Assembly: GCA_024180945.1 (NCBI GenBank) | Contig: JAKSGN010000007.1 | Location: 3,224,001 to 3,288,000, forward strand | Source of the DNA: Macrophomina tecta | Lineage: Eukaryota; Ascomycota; Dothideomycetes; Botryosphaeriales; Botryosphaeriaceae | Reading direction: 5' to 3' | Length of the DNA: 64,000 bases | Part shown: positions 9,794 through 21,346 of the stretch, piece after piece | Layout: the number at the start of each line of letters is the position of its first letter | How positions within the stretch are numbered: position 1 is the first letter of the stretch | Program-made: the position numbers and the translations under genes | The notes under the pieces: generated by a model | Told to the model about the DNA's origin: nothing | The model's database searches: none | What the model saw: the letters and a program-made list of their open reading frames with translations, nothing else

Positions 9794-12700
9794 ATGTCCT
9801 ACAACCGTCTTGGTGAGTCGCACGCGTTTACAAACTGCACTGTAGCCCGCGGCCGCCTGCATGACGCTCGTGCTGTTTCTCCAGACGTAGCGCCTGAGAA
9901 GCATTCCTGTGCCCTTGGCCTCAGACGCGGCGTGCACGAGAGACTGCCGACTCCTGGAACAGCAGCGCGCGCTCCACCGCCATAGCGCCTATCGCCAGCA
10001 GGACTGACCGCCAACTTAAACAGGCTCAGCGGGCAACGTCCACGACGAGGACGACTACACCTACAACAACAACACCACCATGGACCCCCGCCGACCCCAC
10101 CGGACGCCCTCCCCCGGCAATCCCTTCAACGGCTACCAGCTCGACGATCGCCCTTATGGTGGCCAGCCTCTGGAGATCCCCATGGGCCCTGGCCCTGGCC
10201 CTGGCACACCAGGAGATCGCTTGCAGACACAACCCACGGTGAGTGGACAATTTGCGTGGAAGGGGACTGCGAGCCTTGTCCTGACGTTTGAGCGCGCAGT
10301 ACTCGGTAGAGAACGTCCAAAATACCTACGGCCACAATGAGCAGTACGAGGCAGACCACCGCTATTCGCCAGGAGGTTACCACGACGACTACGCTATCGA
10401 CCCCAATGCGCACCACGACGCCTACTTCAACCAGCCCTACAATCCCTCCCCTCACGAGGAGCACCAGCAATACTGGCAGGACGAGGGTGACAACCGTCCC
10501 ATGCTACAGCCTGACAACGCGTACGGCCCAGACCCGACTCACCCCATAAGTCCAAGTATGGACGCAGGTGAATACTTCGACGCGCCGAAGCCTACGCCCA
10601 GTCCTGCGCCCATCCGTCGGTGGAAGACAGTCAAGGAGGTGCAGCTATTCAATGGCAACCTTGTCCTCGATTGCCCGATCCCTCCCCGGCTCCTCAACCA
10701 GGTTCCGCATGCTCAGCCGCCTGAGCGTGACGAGTTCACCCATATGAGGTATTCCGCAGCAACCTGCGACCCTGCCGATTTCTACAGCGACCGTTTCACG
10801 CTACGCCAGCGTCTGTTCGCGAAACCGCGCCATACTGAGCTTTTCATCGCCATCACCATGTACAACGAAGAGGATGAGCTTTTCGCGCGGACATTGACTG
10901 GTGTGATAAAGAACATTGAGTACATGAATTCGCGGACGAACAGCAAGACCTGGGGCAAGGATGCGTGGAAGAAGATCGTGGTGTGTGTTGTTAGCGACGG
11001 ACGTGCGAAAATTAACCCGAGAACGAGAGCCGTTCTAGCCGGTCTGGGTGTCTACCAGGATGGGATTGCGAAGCAGCAAGTCAACGGCAAGGAGGTCACC
11101 GCCCACATTTACGAGGTTGGTAATTTGAAGAGTGGTGCGCCCTTACAGATGCTAACAGACGGCAGTACACCACTCAAATGAGCCTGGAAATCAAGAAGGG
11201 CATCGTGAACGTCAAGAAGGGAAATACCCCTATTCAAATGCTGTTCTGTTTGAAGGAAAAGAACCAGAAGAAGATCAACTCGCACAGATGGTTCTTTCAG
11301 GCTTTCGGCAGCGTCCTCGATCCCAACATTTGCGTCCTCATTGACGCGGGCACGAAACCCGGAAAGGATTCGATCTACCAGCTCTGGAAGGCCTTCGACC
11401 TTGAGCCCATGTGCGCAGGAGCCTGCGGTGAGATCAAGGCCATGTTGGTCCACGGCAAGAAGCTGCTCAACCCCCTCGTCGCGACTCAGAACTTCGAGTA
11501 TAAGATGAGTAACATTCTGGACAAGCCTCTGGAGTCAGCTTTCGGTTTCATTTCGGTCCTTCCTGGTGCTTTCTCCGCCTACCGTTATGTCGCCTTGCAG
11601 AATGACAAGACTGGTCAGGGTCCCCTGGAGAAGTACTTTGCTGGTGAGAAGATGCATGGCGCCAACGCTGGTATTTTCACGGCCAATATGTACCTTGCCG
11701 AGGATCGTATTCTCTGCTTCGAGCTGGTGGCAAAGCGAAACTGCCATTGGATCCTGCAGTACGTCAAGTCTGCCACCGGTGAGACGGACGTTCCGGTCGA
11801 GATGGCCGACTTCATTCTCCAGCGTCGTCGTTGGTTGAATGGTAGTTTCTTCGCTGCTGTCTACGCTCTTGCACACTCGCATCAGATCTTCAGGAGCGAC
11901 CACTCTTTCCTCCGCAAACTGATGTTCTTGGTTGAATTCTTCTATCAGTCGGTCAACATGATCTTCGCCTGGTTCGCTCTGGGCAACTTCTTCCTGGTCT
12001 TCCGCATTCTCACTTCTTCTCTCGGCAACGACGAGTTCCTGGGCACGGCTGGCAGTATCCTCGCAACAGTCTTCGAATGGGCTTACATTGCAACTGTCAT
12101 CACCTGCTTCGTCCTGGCTCTGGGCAATCGGCCACAAGGATCGAACAAGTTCTACATGACGATGGTGTATTTCTGGGTCCTCATCATGGCATATCTCATG
12201 TTTGCATCCATCTACATCACCGTCATCTCAGTTAGGAGCGAGGTCGCGGACGGTTTCACGGTTGCAGACTTGTTCCAGAATACCCTCTTCTTCACACTTA
12301 TCGTCTCCATGGCGTCGACTTACCTGCTATACTTTGTTGCCTCATTCATTTTCCTGGATCCTTGGCACATGTTTACGTCTTTCATCCAGTACCTCCTGAT
12401 GACGCCGACATACATCAACATCCTGAACGTCTACGCCTTTTGTAACACGCACGATATTACCTGGGGTACCAAAGGTGACGTGAAGCCCGAAAAGCTGCCG
12501 TCGGTCACGACAAAGCCCGGTGGCAAGGTCGACGTGTCTGCCCCCACGGATGACGCAGACCTGAACACTCAGTACGAGTCTGAACTGCGCGTCTTCGCAA
12601 CGAAGTACGTCGAACCGAAGAAGGATCCCTCTGCTGAAGACAAGCAAGAAGACTACTACAAGGGCTTTCGTTCGGCGGTCGTGCTTTTCTGGATGTTCTG

Positions 12701-12954
12701 CAACCTGGCGCTGTGCGCTGTCGTGCTGGTCACCGCTGGTGTCGACGTCTCTCTTTCCGACGATGAAGTCTCGCAGGAAAAGACGGATCGCGCCAAGATT
12801 TACATGAGTGTAGTTCTCTGGAGTGTTGCTGGTCTGAGTGCATTTAGATTTATTGGTGCTATGTGGTTCCTGGTCGTCCGTATGGTAAGTTCAACATTGT
12901 TCCGGTTGATGCGAAACCCTTTTGCTAACTCAAATCCAGTTCCGAGGTGTCTAA
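9794..12954 (+). CDS. chitin synthase, division 1 (class I-III type)
   Basis: Integral plasma-membrane enzyme that polymerises N-acetylglucosamine from UDP-GlcNAc into chitin for the cell wall and septa. Five exons (9794-9812, 10024-10238, 10300-11115, 11166-12884, 12940-12954) give about 927 aa. The N-terminal ~160 residues are hydrophilic, Pro/Tyr/Asp-rich and probably disordered. The glycosyltransferase-2 core follows, with [17 protein letters not shown], the AEDR motif (about 528-531) and the product-binding QRRRW (about 569-573). Multiple membrane helices occupy roughly 600-880. Intron 3 has a weak donor (GTTGGT), but only its removal restores the conserved [10 protein letters not shown] sequence. 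The last exon codes just FRGV. No myosin head or long N-terminal domain, so not class V-VII. Class III seems likeliest; I did not align it. Confidence 0.93.
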
Positions 12955-14140
12955 TACCGGGAAATATCGGTCCATCATTTTTTTACCGCACCTTGACCGC
13001 AGCTTTGCTGCGGAATTTACTCTGTACACCTCTCAGCACTGTGTTTCTGCAACCTCTTTCTGCTTGTCTTACGAATTTCTGAGAGATGAGCACGTCGTCT
13101 TGGATGCTGGGTTCTTCCTCACGACCACGGTGTCGACAAGGCTGGATAATTGCTTTTGGTTTCCTGCTTTTCATGACGAATGGTGTTATTTTTTTTTTTC
13201 TCATACCCCTTATGTAGCATGTCAGAGCAATGGATACGGACGTCCTTGAACATGGCGTCAGGGTATTTTGTATTACAGCTGGAGGCGGATTGCTGCAATC
13301 TCGGAAAAGAAGGATCCTTATTCAATCAGCAGATTTCCAGGGCCAGAGCGGTCTTCTCACAATACACATATACTCTTGTAATCTGACTTTGCGTTCGTTC
13401 TCTGGAGTCTAATATGGCAAGACGGACCGTGAATGCAGTATGAACATGTTCTACATCGATGTCCGCACGACAAGCTCAGGAGCGCTAATGTCAATATTAC
13501 GTCAAGTTGCGACCCACATGCGAGGTGACCTCTTTTATACATCCACTTCGCGCACTCAATTCACTTCCGATATCATAGCGTGCTCCACTGGTATCGTCTT
13601 TGCGGAAGTACCATCAGCGATGTCCGCATCTTCCGGAGGGTCTTCCAGCTCGGCTAGCACGAGCAGGCAAGTAATCGATTGGCTGTAGAGTACGACAACG
13701 GACGTCTTTCCCCAAAGGGTTATTTTAGTGTATACCGCCACGCCTCCTTCCGCACACAAAAACAGCTTAACGCCTCATTGAAGATCCACCGGCAATCTCC
13801 AATACCGTTCCGTGGCAAGGTCGGCGACCGCGACGTGAACGAGTTAGTGCTCTCGACCGTTGAGCCGCCGCCTTCCCATTTCTCGCGCTCCGTCCCGGAG
13901 ATCGACATATCTCGAGGGCGCCGAAGTTACACCAAGACATGCGATGCTCCGTACAGCCTGACGTGCAGTCTAGACTTTGGCGAGGAAACGTACCCCGCCT
14001 CTGTGCAGATACTTAAATGCCTATCCGGCACATCGCACTTCTCGATTCGTTCGTCTGTTGCATTGTAATTATCTCACGTCTCCTTTTACTTTCCCGAACA
14101 AACAGCCTCGCCATACCAAGAAATCCACAGCAGGATCGCA
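12955..14140. other. intergenic, chitin synthase to dehydrogenase
   Basis: Contains the chitin synthase 3' UTR and the promoter of the dehydrogenase. A 129-codon frame at 13679-14068 has no recognisable domain and no coding character I can defend. Confidence 0.5.
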
Positions 14141-15261
14141 ATGGCAGAGTCACTCCGAGGCAAGAACATAGCCGTGACCGGCGCGGCCTCTGGCATGGGT
14201 CTAGCCATCGCTAAGCGCCTTGCCGCAATCGGTGTAAGTGACCATCCGTCTTTTCTTTTCTATGCCCCCCTCTTCTCCCAATAAAAAAAAAAGGGGGGGG
14301 GGGGGTGTCAGGAAACAAAACACGAGGTGAACCGATTCCTACAACCAAACGGCCCCCTGACCTTTTCTGCTTCTCACCACCAGGCCAACGTGTCCCTCGC
14401 CGACGTCCAAGAATCCGCCCTCGCCACCGCCGTCTCCGAGTGCGAAAGCGCCGCCCGCGCCGCCGGCCACGCCTCTACCAAGTTCTTCTCCCGCGCCACC
14501 GACGTCCGCGACACGGCTTCCGTGAACGCCTGGATCGCCGAGACAGTCGCCGCGTTCGGCGGCGGCCCGCTGCACGGCGCCGCCAACTTCGCCGGCGTGG
14601 TCGGCCGCGAGCTCAACTCGACGCGCCTCGACGACATCGACGACGCCGACTGGGACTTCGTCGTCGCAGTCAACATGACGGGCGTGATGAAGTGCATGCG
14701 CGCGCAGGTGCGGGCGATGGGCGAGGGCGTCGGCGGGAGCATCGTCAATGCGAGCAGCATCATGGGCGTCGTCGGGAGCGGGTATCGCGAGGCGTATTGC
14801 GCGAGTAAGCATGGCGTCGTAGGGCTGAGTCGGAGCGCGGCGAGGGAATTGGCCGGCAGGGGCATCAGAGTTAATGTCGTTTGTCCGTGAGTGATTGTTG
14901 CCTTCTCTCTCTCTCTCTCTCTTTTTTTTTTTTTTTTTTCCTTACCATTATTCTTCTTCTTCTTCTTCTTCTTCTTCTTCTTCTTCTTGCCGTTCTACGA
15001 TGTCAGCGATGATCGTCTCTGGGGGTTTTTGTTGTGGATACTGATACTTCTGCTTGCGCCAGGGGCCATATCGCTACGCCGATGATGACTTCTGTAGGCG
15101 ATCTTTCGGTCATCGAGGCCACGGCTGAGGTGCAGGCGACGAGTATGAAGAGGCTGGCGCAGGTGGAGGAGGTTGTGCCGACGGTGATTCATCTGCTGAG
15201 CAATGATTCGAGCTTCACGACCGGCGCTGTGCATATGGTGGATGGAGGCTGGTTTGTCTAG
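14141..15261 (+). CDS. short-chain dehydrogenase/reductase (classical SDR)
   Basis: NAD(P)-dependent oxidoreductase of the classical SDR family, 264 aa from exons 14141-14233, 14384-14886 and 15063-15261. The Rossmann nucleotide-binding motif TGAASGMG is at about residues 13-20. The catalytic Ser is in NASSIMG (about 155-156), and Tyr169 and Lys173 form YCASK. The C-terminus GAVHMVDGGWFV is the usual SDR ending (DGG). The substrate cannot be inferred; the family includes secondary-metabolite and sugar reductases. Both introns are unusually long for this window (150 and 176 nt) because each holds simple-sequence repeats, yet removal joins the conserved blocks exactly in frame. Codon use in exon 2 is very GC-rich. 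Confidence 0.92.
14283..14305. repeat. A10-G13 homopolymer junction
   Basis: Ten A followed by thirteen G inside intron 1 of the dehydrogenase; accounts for part of the unusual intron length. Confidence 0.9.
14904..14988. repeat. compound pyrimidine repeat (TC)n-(T)n-(TTC)n
   Basis: An 85-nt polypyrimidine block within intron 2 of the dehydrogenase: a TC run, a T tract, then about a dozen TTC units. Confidence 0.93.
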
Positions 15262-15695
15262 ATCCTGTGCGACAGTATTTTATTTTAGAGGGCTTCTACT
15301 GCGCTTGCAAGTGGTTAGGCATATAATGGGCATGGGCACTGATAGTTTTTTGAACTGCCCGACAGGACGCCAACTGGTATATGAACAAAAACGTTGGGCA
15401 AACACTTCAACATCACGTCGTGAGCCTACCCCTGAGCCGGCCGATTTTGTGTTGATTCTACATAATGAGCAATACCAGACCACTCAAAGACACGGAATTG
15501 ATATTTATTAGTTTCACCACCTTCTTTCACTTTTCCGGGCTCTCAAATTAGCCACTTCGGTCAATCTTGGTGAACAAATCCGTAATTCAAAAAGAGTGAC
15601 AGACTATCGCTTCTTGCAACAACTCCCCCCTCAAATTCCAACTACTTGTTGAAAGCAGCTGCACCATGTCAAGGTCTCTTCCGGCCCAGGTGGAA
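15262..15695. other. convergent intergenic region
   Basis: 3' flanks of the dehydrogenase (+) and the proline-rich protein (-). Nothing else seen. Confidence 0.6.
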
Positions 15696-16318
15696 TCAAA
15701 ACATCATGACGGGGGCATGCGGTGGTGGCGGCGGCGGCGGCTGGTTCCCGGGAGGGGGAGGCGGGCCGCGAGCTTCAACCGGAGGCTTACCCCCCAGAGC
15801 ACCCGGCTGAGCAGGCGGCGGCGGCGGAGGAGGAGGTGGGCTGCGAGCATCGGCGCGCGGCTCGCCAGCCGGAGGAGCTGGCTGGGCCGGATGACCTGGC
15901 GGTGGCGGAGGATTCCTGGCTTCCACTGGGGGCTTGCCGCCAGGCCCAGGGGGAGGAGGAGGTGGTGGCAGTGGTGGTCCGCGAGCGTCTACGTCAGTCC
16001 TCTTCTGTGGAGGGTGGCCGGGCGGCGCTTGGGGCGGAGGGGGTCCATTTTGCGGCGGCGGTGGCGGAGGTCCGCGCTCATCAAACGAATCCACGTTCCT
16101 GGGCAGGTTGTGCGGAGGAGGCGGAAGCTGTCGAGGGGGAGGGTCAAGAGGCGGGGCCTGCCGCCCCTCCAGATGGTGCTCGCCCACGAAAGCGGCCGGA
16201 AGAGCGTTGGCGATGCTGTTGGCAAAGTCAGTGGCGCTGCGTGTTGCTGAGGCATGGAGTGAAGGTTCTTTCACCTGATCGAGGTGAGGGCCAGCAGGAA
16301 ATTACTTGACAAGCGCAT
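15696..16318 (-). CDS. secreted proline-rich repeat protein (hypothetical)
   Basis: Predicted 187-aa protein from exons 16318-16275 and 16215-15696, joined across a 59-nt GTGAAA..CAG intron with a CTGAC branch site near its 3' end. The first exon alone encodes the start of a signal peptide (MRLSSNFLLALTSI); splicing continues it with SIANALPA, giving a complete hydrophobic core and a likely cleavage after ANA or LPA. The mature part is about half proline. A short motif, [DE][AE]R[GNS]PP followed by a run of prolines, recurs five times (beginning at DERGPP, DARGPP, EARNPP, DARSPP, EARGPP). No Cys in the mature part and only one Lys-Arg pair, so it is neither a disulfide-rich effector nor an obvious Kex2-processed repeat peptide. 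A cell-wall or extracellular role is inference. Confidence 0.66.
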
Positions 16319-19300
16319 GTTGGCGTGGTGGTACTTTCCTCTTGGACTGTGGCTTCGAGATTTGGTTGAAGAATTTGTTCAAGTTGTTTGGCGATGCTGT
16401 TATCTTCCAGTTTCGTCGAGGCAGATATTTATACCTGCCTCTACTTCGTTCTTGTCCTGACCTGGTCCAACGAAAGTTGTGTTCAAGCGTGCAATTCCGC
16501 TTCCTGATCCAACCCCTTCCCAGGTAGATCTCATCATTTCAAGGGACATCGAGGTCATGTCTCCAGCTCAACCTTCCGAGTTCCTGGTAATAGGCATCCC
16601 ATCTCCACCCAAACTATTGACGTCTTGCAGATTCTTTGAAGCCTAAAGCCTCGGAAAGTTCGAGAGATGTGCTGGCCGGTGCTCACATGTGTCTCGCAAC
16701 CGTGTGAAGAGAAGTTAGATCATCGGGGCAGTAGGGGACGTCTCGCAATGCCAACCAACGCCTCTTGGCGGCAGTCGGGGCACGGAAGACATTGTCGCGA
16801 CGCCAAGACGTGATCTGATTGGACATGTACCGTGCCATCTTGTTCATTTGTGCCTCGAACAGTGCGCTCAAGGTTTTGGCTAAGGAAACCTTGGACTACT
16901 TAACAGTAGATCAGTAGGGGTGGTGCCTGACATGCCCCATGGGGGGTTACGCGGCGCTGACGAGGCCGCCCAACTTTCGCTATCCGCATTTGGACACTTC
17001 CTGCTCGATCTTCGTACCAGAGTCCGAGGAATGGGTCGCTTTGGGTCGGGATATATTGTGTGGGGAAGTCAAAGAGTGATGAGTTTGATTGATGAACTCC
17101 CGGAAATGTGAGGAAATAGCCGGATGGTAACGCTTGAGGTCTAGACCATTCCGGGAAGCCAACGGATTTGCAGCAGAGATGTCTTGGTGAAACCCCGGCT
17201 GGCTTTAAACAGCATCATGCAACATAGGTTACCATTAAATTAGTTAGAATTGCTACCTTGGGACTTCACTAGTAGCCATTTACTTTTGGTGTGGTTTCTC
17301 GCAATGTGGACCGCTTCGGGAAGAGTGGAGCTGTGACACACCCCAAAGGGTTGTCCGCCGGTGGATACGGCAACGTGCCGCTGAATGACTTCCAAGATGG
17401 GGTTTCTTCCTGTGCCACTGCCCTCCGTAGCACGGCTTCAACTGTTAACAAAAATTGTCGCAGTGGCAGAAGCTTAAGAGGTTAGCGTCCAAGCGGTAGC
17501 ATTTGCGGAATCAACTGGGGAGTGGATGCATGGTTTGAAGGCGATTACTACCAGAGCTCGTGTCGCAACCGCTTTTGGAAATGTCCTTCCAGCAATGGTA
17601 TCTCATTTTGGTATCTGTTACCATATTTTGTCGTCAAAATCGTACACTATCTGTTAAGGCAGGAGCAGGCTTAGCGCCTGGCAGCAGTAGCTAGCCACTT
17701 TCCTTTCAGCGAGTACTACTACTCAACACCAAACAATACAATCAGACTTGCTTTCACTTTGCTTTTCCTTCGTTTCGGCACGGCGCCTTAACACTACCCT
17801 CCCTGGCTTACACTCTTACGGCCGACTGCTTCCGGAAGAGAATTCGCCAATGCTCATTTCCATCTCTCCTTTCCATCTCTCCTTACCCACCGCCGGGAGA
17901 GAACCGGCTGCGGAGTCGATAGTATCACGACGTGGAGTGACGGAGTGCATCGTCATCAAAGCAGACCAGCTGCGACAGAATGCTGCTTGGTGAGTCAGAC
18001 GACACCAATACAATTCTCTAAATTTGCCAAAGACTGATATGGGAGTTGTAGCGAAAGACACGTGACGATTTTATGAGAATGTAGGTACGTAGTTGATATC
18101 AGGCTATGCACAGAGAGAAGCCAACAATCACAGGAAAACAGGAGGCCTATAACAGACGATGAGATAGTATCATTCCATGAATCATGCGATCTCTCCCACG
18201 TTTCCACTGACGTATTTCGCATCGATGGCTGTTAAAATCTAAGACCATCACATCTGCATGGGCATCGATCACCACCCTCTGCCTCAACCATCATCGGCAC
18301 TGCAAATCAATCGCCAAGATCGCACTGCAGACGCGCAATATGCTGCCTAGGTACTTTGATGGCTCTCGCGCCAGTGGATGTGGTGATATGATGCTGTTGA
18401 TAAGCCTTTACATGAAAAGGGTTCAGATTAGTAGGTGTAGCTAGGTCACTTGTCTAAAGTGGCCGAGTTTGCTAGGGAGGGAAGCCTCATCCTTAGGTCT
18501 GTTTCTAATGACATAGTGACTGTATGTAGCAACCTCGTAGGATCGGTTCCATGTCCCAGCGTATATCCGTTGTTTGGCATGCTACGTTCAAACCACGCAG
18601 TTGCCCTGCTTACCTCGTTGCTGAACGCTGTGTTGCAACTGCGACCGAGTCCCCATATTCAGTCACTATTCCCAATCCAAGGTCTCCTATGACAATCCGG
18701 CTTCGGTTACTTCAGAGACTGCAGGGCCCGATAGAGAGACTCCATGGTTCTAAGTCTTGCAGGGCGAAGTGGATGGCCTTCATGCACGGCAGTTGACAAA
18801 ACGACATATAATCCGACGTTACTGTTATAGATAGCAGAATCCGTTTTTTTCTCGAACGGGGAAGCTCATCTGTCTCTTTTGGACGTGTGCTGCCACACTA
18901 CCGCTTCATCTCTGCATGCAATATTATCGTAACCCAAAGCTCAAGAGCACCTTTTTTGTTTCCTTAATGCAGCAGAAGCAGTGTTATACCTTCGACGTCA
19001 CCGGCCGACAGGTGGGGAGAGAGGGCATCGATAAACGTAGCCCCAGGTAAGGCTTCAGTCAAGTAGGTCCAATCCCAAGCTATCGTCATCACAACTTCCT
19101 TGAGACAAAACTGCCCCTCGAGGTATGATCGCGTACGAGGAGAGCGGCCTTTTTCATGGGGCGGTTTATGAGCGAAATTATAGAGACTTATGACTGGTAG
19201 CAGCGTGTGAGTTGGTAGTTGACTGCTGTGCGAAAGGCTCTTGAGGATCGTCAGCAATTCGAATGTCGCGAAAATGGAAAGGGATCTCGCGTGTTGTGTT

Positions 19301-21346
19301 ATAGTAGCCGTAAAAGATAGCATGGATAGGGTGGAATATTGGTCCTGTGAACCATCGTCGTGGTACACTGACGCGTAAGGGGCGACGTGGGCTCGTCTGT
19401 CTAGCGCTGATTCACTATCTCACGGTTAGGCGCGTTAATAACAAATGCTGTCTGAATTATGCATTTCTGTAATGCGCAGGTGCTGCTGTCTACTTGCGAT
19501 GATGTGGTGATTGATAATAGCGGTATGCCAAAAGCTGTGGTAGGGGTAGGTGAGTGAACGGTCAAGTAAAGGTGAAGGAAGATGTGGATACTTGATCTTA
19601 ACTCCGAGACGTGGACAAGTTTCCCCGAAGATTCAATGCTAAGAAAGGGATAAGATGAATGTAGGGAACCGATGAGGAGAGAGTCTCGTCCAATCTACCG
19701 GTGGAGACAGCTGGCGCTTTACATGAATCGTTGGTACGAACAGCAGTAAGCTGATCACCTTTGTGGGCCATAATCCCACGACTGTATGTATGAAGGGTGC
19801 AAGGCAGTTACAAATGGTTTTAAGTGAGAAGCGAGTAGATCCACCGTGGAGGAGAGCCCTGCAGAGCAATTATTCAAGAACAGGAAGGGAATTCCCGCTG
19901 ATGGGGACCACAGAGCGGCTCAAGCCAGCCGCCGCTTTTGCTTGTGTCAGTTGCCACCGCTGATCGATCGACCCTTATTGGCGATAAGGCGTGGGTAGCG
20001 CCCAAAGAGCATGACCTGAGTGTGGAGCAGGAGCCTGGCCCAACACCGCCTCTCCCAGTCGCTGAAATGCTTCCGAGACTGTGCCGACGTTGGCCGAAGG
20101 AACAGATATCCGACGGAGGCGACAAGCGGGATGATGTATCGATTATATTGTCGGCATGATAGTGAGCTCCGCAATGTGTGACAATGTCGAGCAGCGGCAT
20201 TCTTTGGGTGGGAAATTGTCGTAAGAAGCGCGGAATGACGTCGGCTAAGGGTAACGCGGTGTGGATATGGGCCCCTTATAATGTCTTCTACCTGCTCCTT
20301 TGGGCCCAGACACTCGGCTATGATCACGGAATTGCTGCCCAACGGCCGCGTTCGGACGATGCGGCGGGACCGGCCCGGACACGGCACGCAGATACCTCAT
20401 CACGAGTACCGCACGTTCGTTCCGGTGGCCGGGTCTAGTGGCGAGTATCGCCAACAAATGACTTGGCGAGAACTCATGGAACCAAGCGTGATGCAACGCA
20501 CACCTTTCCCCTTTTAATATTTGATCATCGACAGGTTCGCTCGAGCGTCTCAGAGAGGGCCTCACCGTTGTGTTTTGACAGAGCAATGCATCACTTCCCC
20601 CATATCCCGGCTCACCGCAACAGGCTCGGGTAACAACCTCCGTCAGGCCTGTACGGAGAAGCCGTCTCGAGTCAGAGACCACGCATTCATATGCACGAAA
20701 GCCCCGTAACGTGGCACACATCCTAGGGCTGCGCCGGCACTCCAGCATGGATTCTGAGTAAGTTGTTCGCGCCCACGGACTGCACGTAACCAGAAGCGGG
20801 AAGGTCCTGCCCAACTGTACGGTGCGCAAAAACGCCAATGTCGTCATCGAATATTCCACTGTTGCGAAGCGGCCCTGTGGCCTCGTCGTCCAGGCCCAAC
20901 TTGCCTCGACTTTCTCGTTTTGAACTTCCTCATGAGCACGAACGTCGGAATATAATCCGACCGCCGATCAGCATGCAGGAGCCAGGGGGCAGGCGATTTA
21001 TCAGCTGGACTCTTGAACAGAGTAGGTCAAACGGGACTCAAGACCTGCCAAGCCGGGGGATGACCGCGCCCATTGCTGTGACAGCAGTATGACATGCATC
21101 GTCGGATTTTGGACTGCCTTGGGCGAAGACCCGTATGGTAAGCGGCCCGGAAGAGAAGTTGTTCAGATTGTGCATTCCAGAACTCTCCGTTTTGCCTCCT
21201 GATGTCGTCCCTCGCCCGAACTCCCGCGGTTAGCTACACGCCGCTCGGCTGAAGACCTGTACACCAGAGGTGAGTTGTTGCGCATATTGAATAAATTGGT
21301 CCATATTACGCCAGCTCCGCGGGCGAAAAATAAAAAAAAAAAGCCA
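16319..21346. other. 5 kb gene-poor region
   Basis: No gene that I can support. Frames of 60-200 codons occur on both strands, for example minus 16683-16871, minus 16980-17162, minus 17269-17451, minus 18964-19368 and minus 20245-20859. None carries a recognisable domain, and I could not chain them into one spliced frame. A 13-bp unit (TTTCCATCTCTCC) is repeated with slight decay around 17856-17885. No terminal repeats or transposase motifs were noticed. The first few hundred bases should hold the promoter of the proline-rich protein. Confidence 0.45.
18964..19368 (-). other. unrecognised 134-codon open frame, doubtful
   Basis: The C-terminal half has an ordinary protein-like composition (amphipathic stretch AWDWTYLTEALPGATFIDAL). 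There is no domain match, no neighbouring exon and no clear promoter. Kept as a doubtful candidate only. Confidence 0.15.

Noticed and set aside
15696..16274. Proline-rich protein starting directly at 16274 without splicing
   Set aside because: That start is GTG, which coincides with a GTGAAA splice donor; the spliced model gives an ATG and a complete signal peptide.
20245..20859. 204-codon minus-strand frame, with a competing plus frame at 20281-20517
   Set aside because: Both strands are open, neither shows a domain and neither could be extended by splicing.
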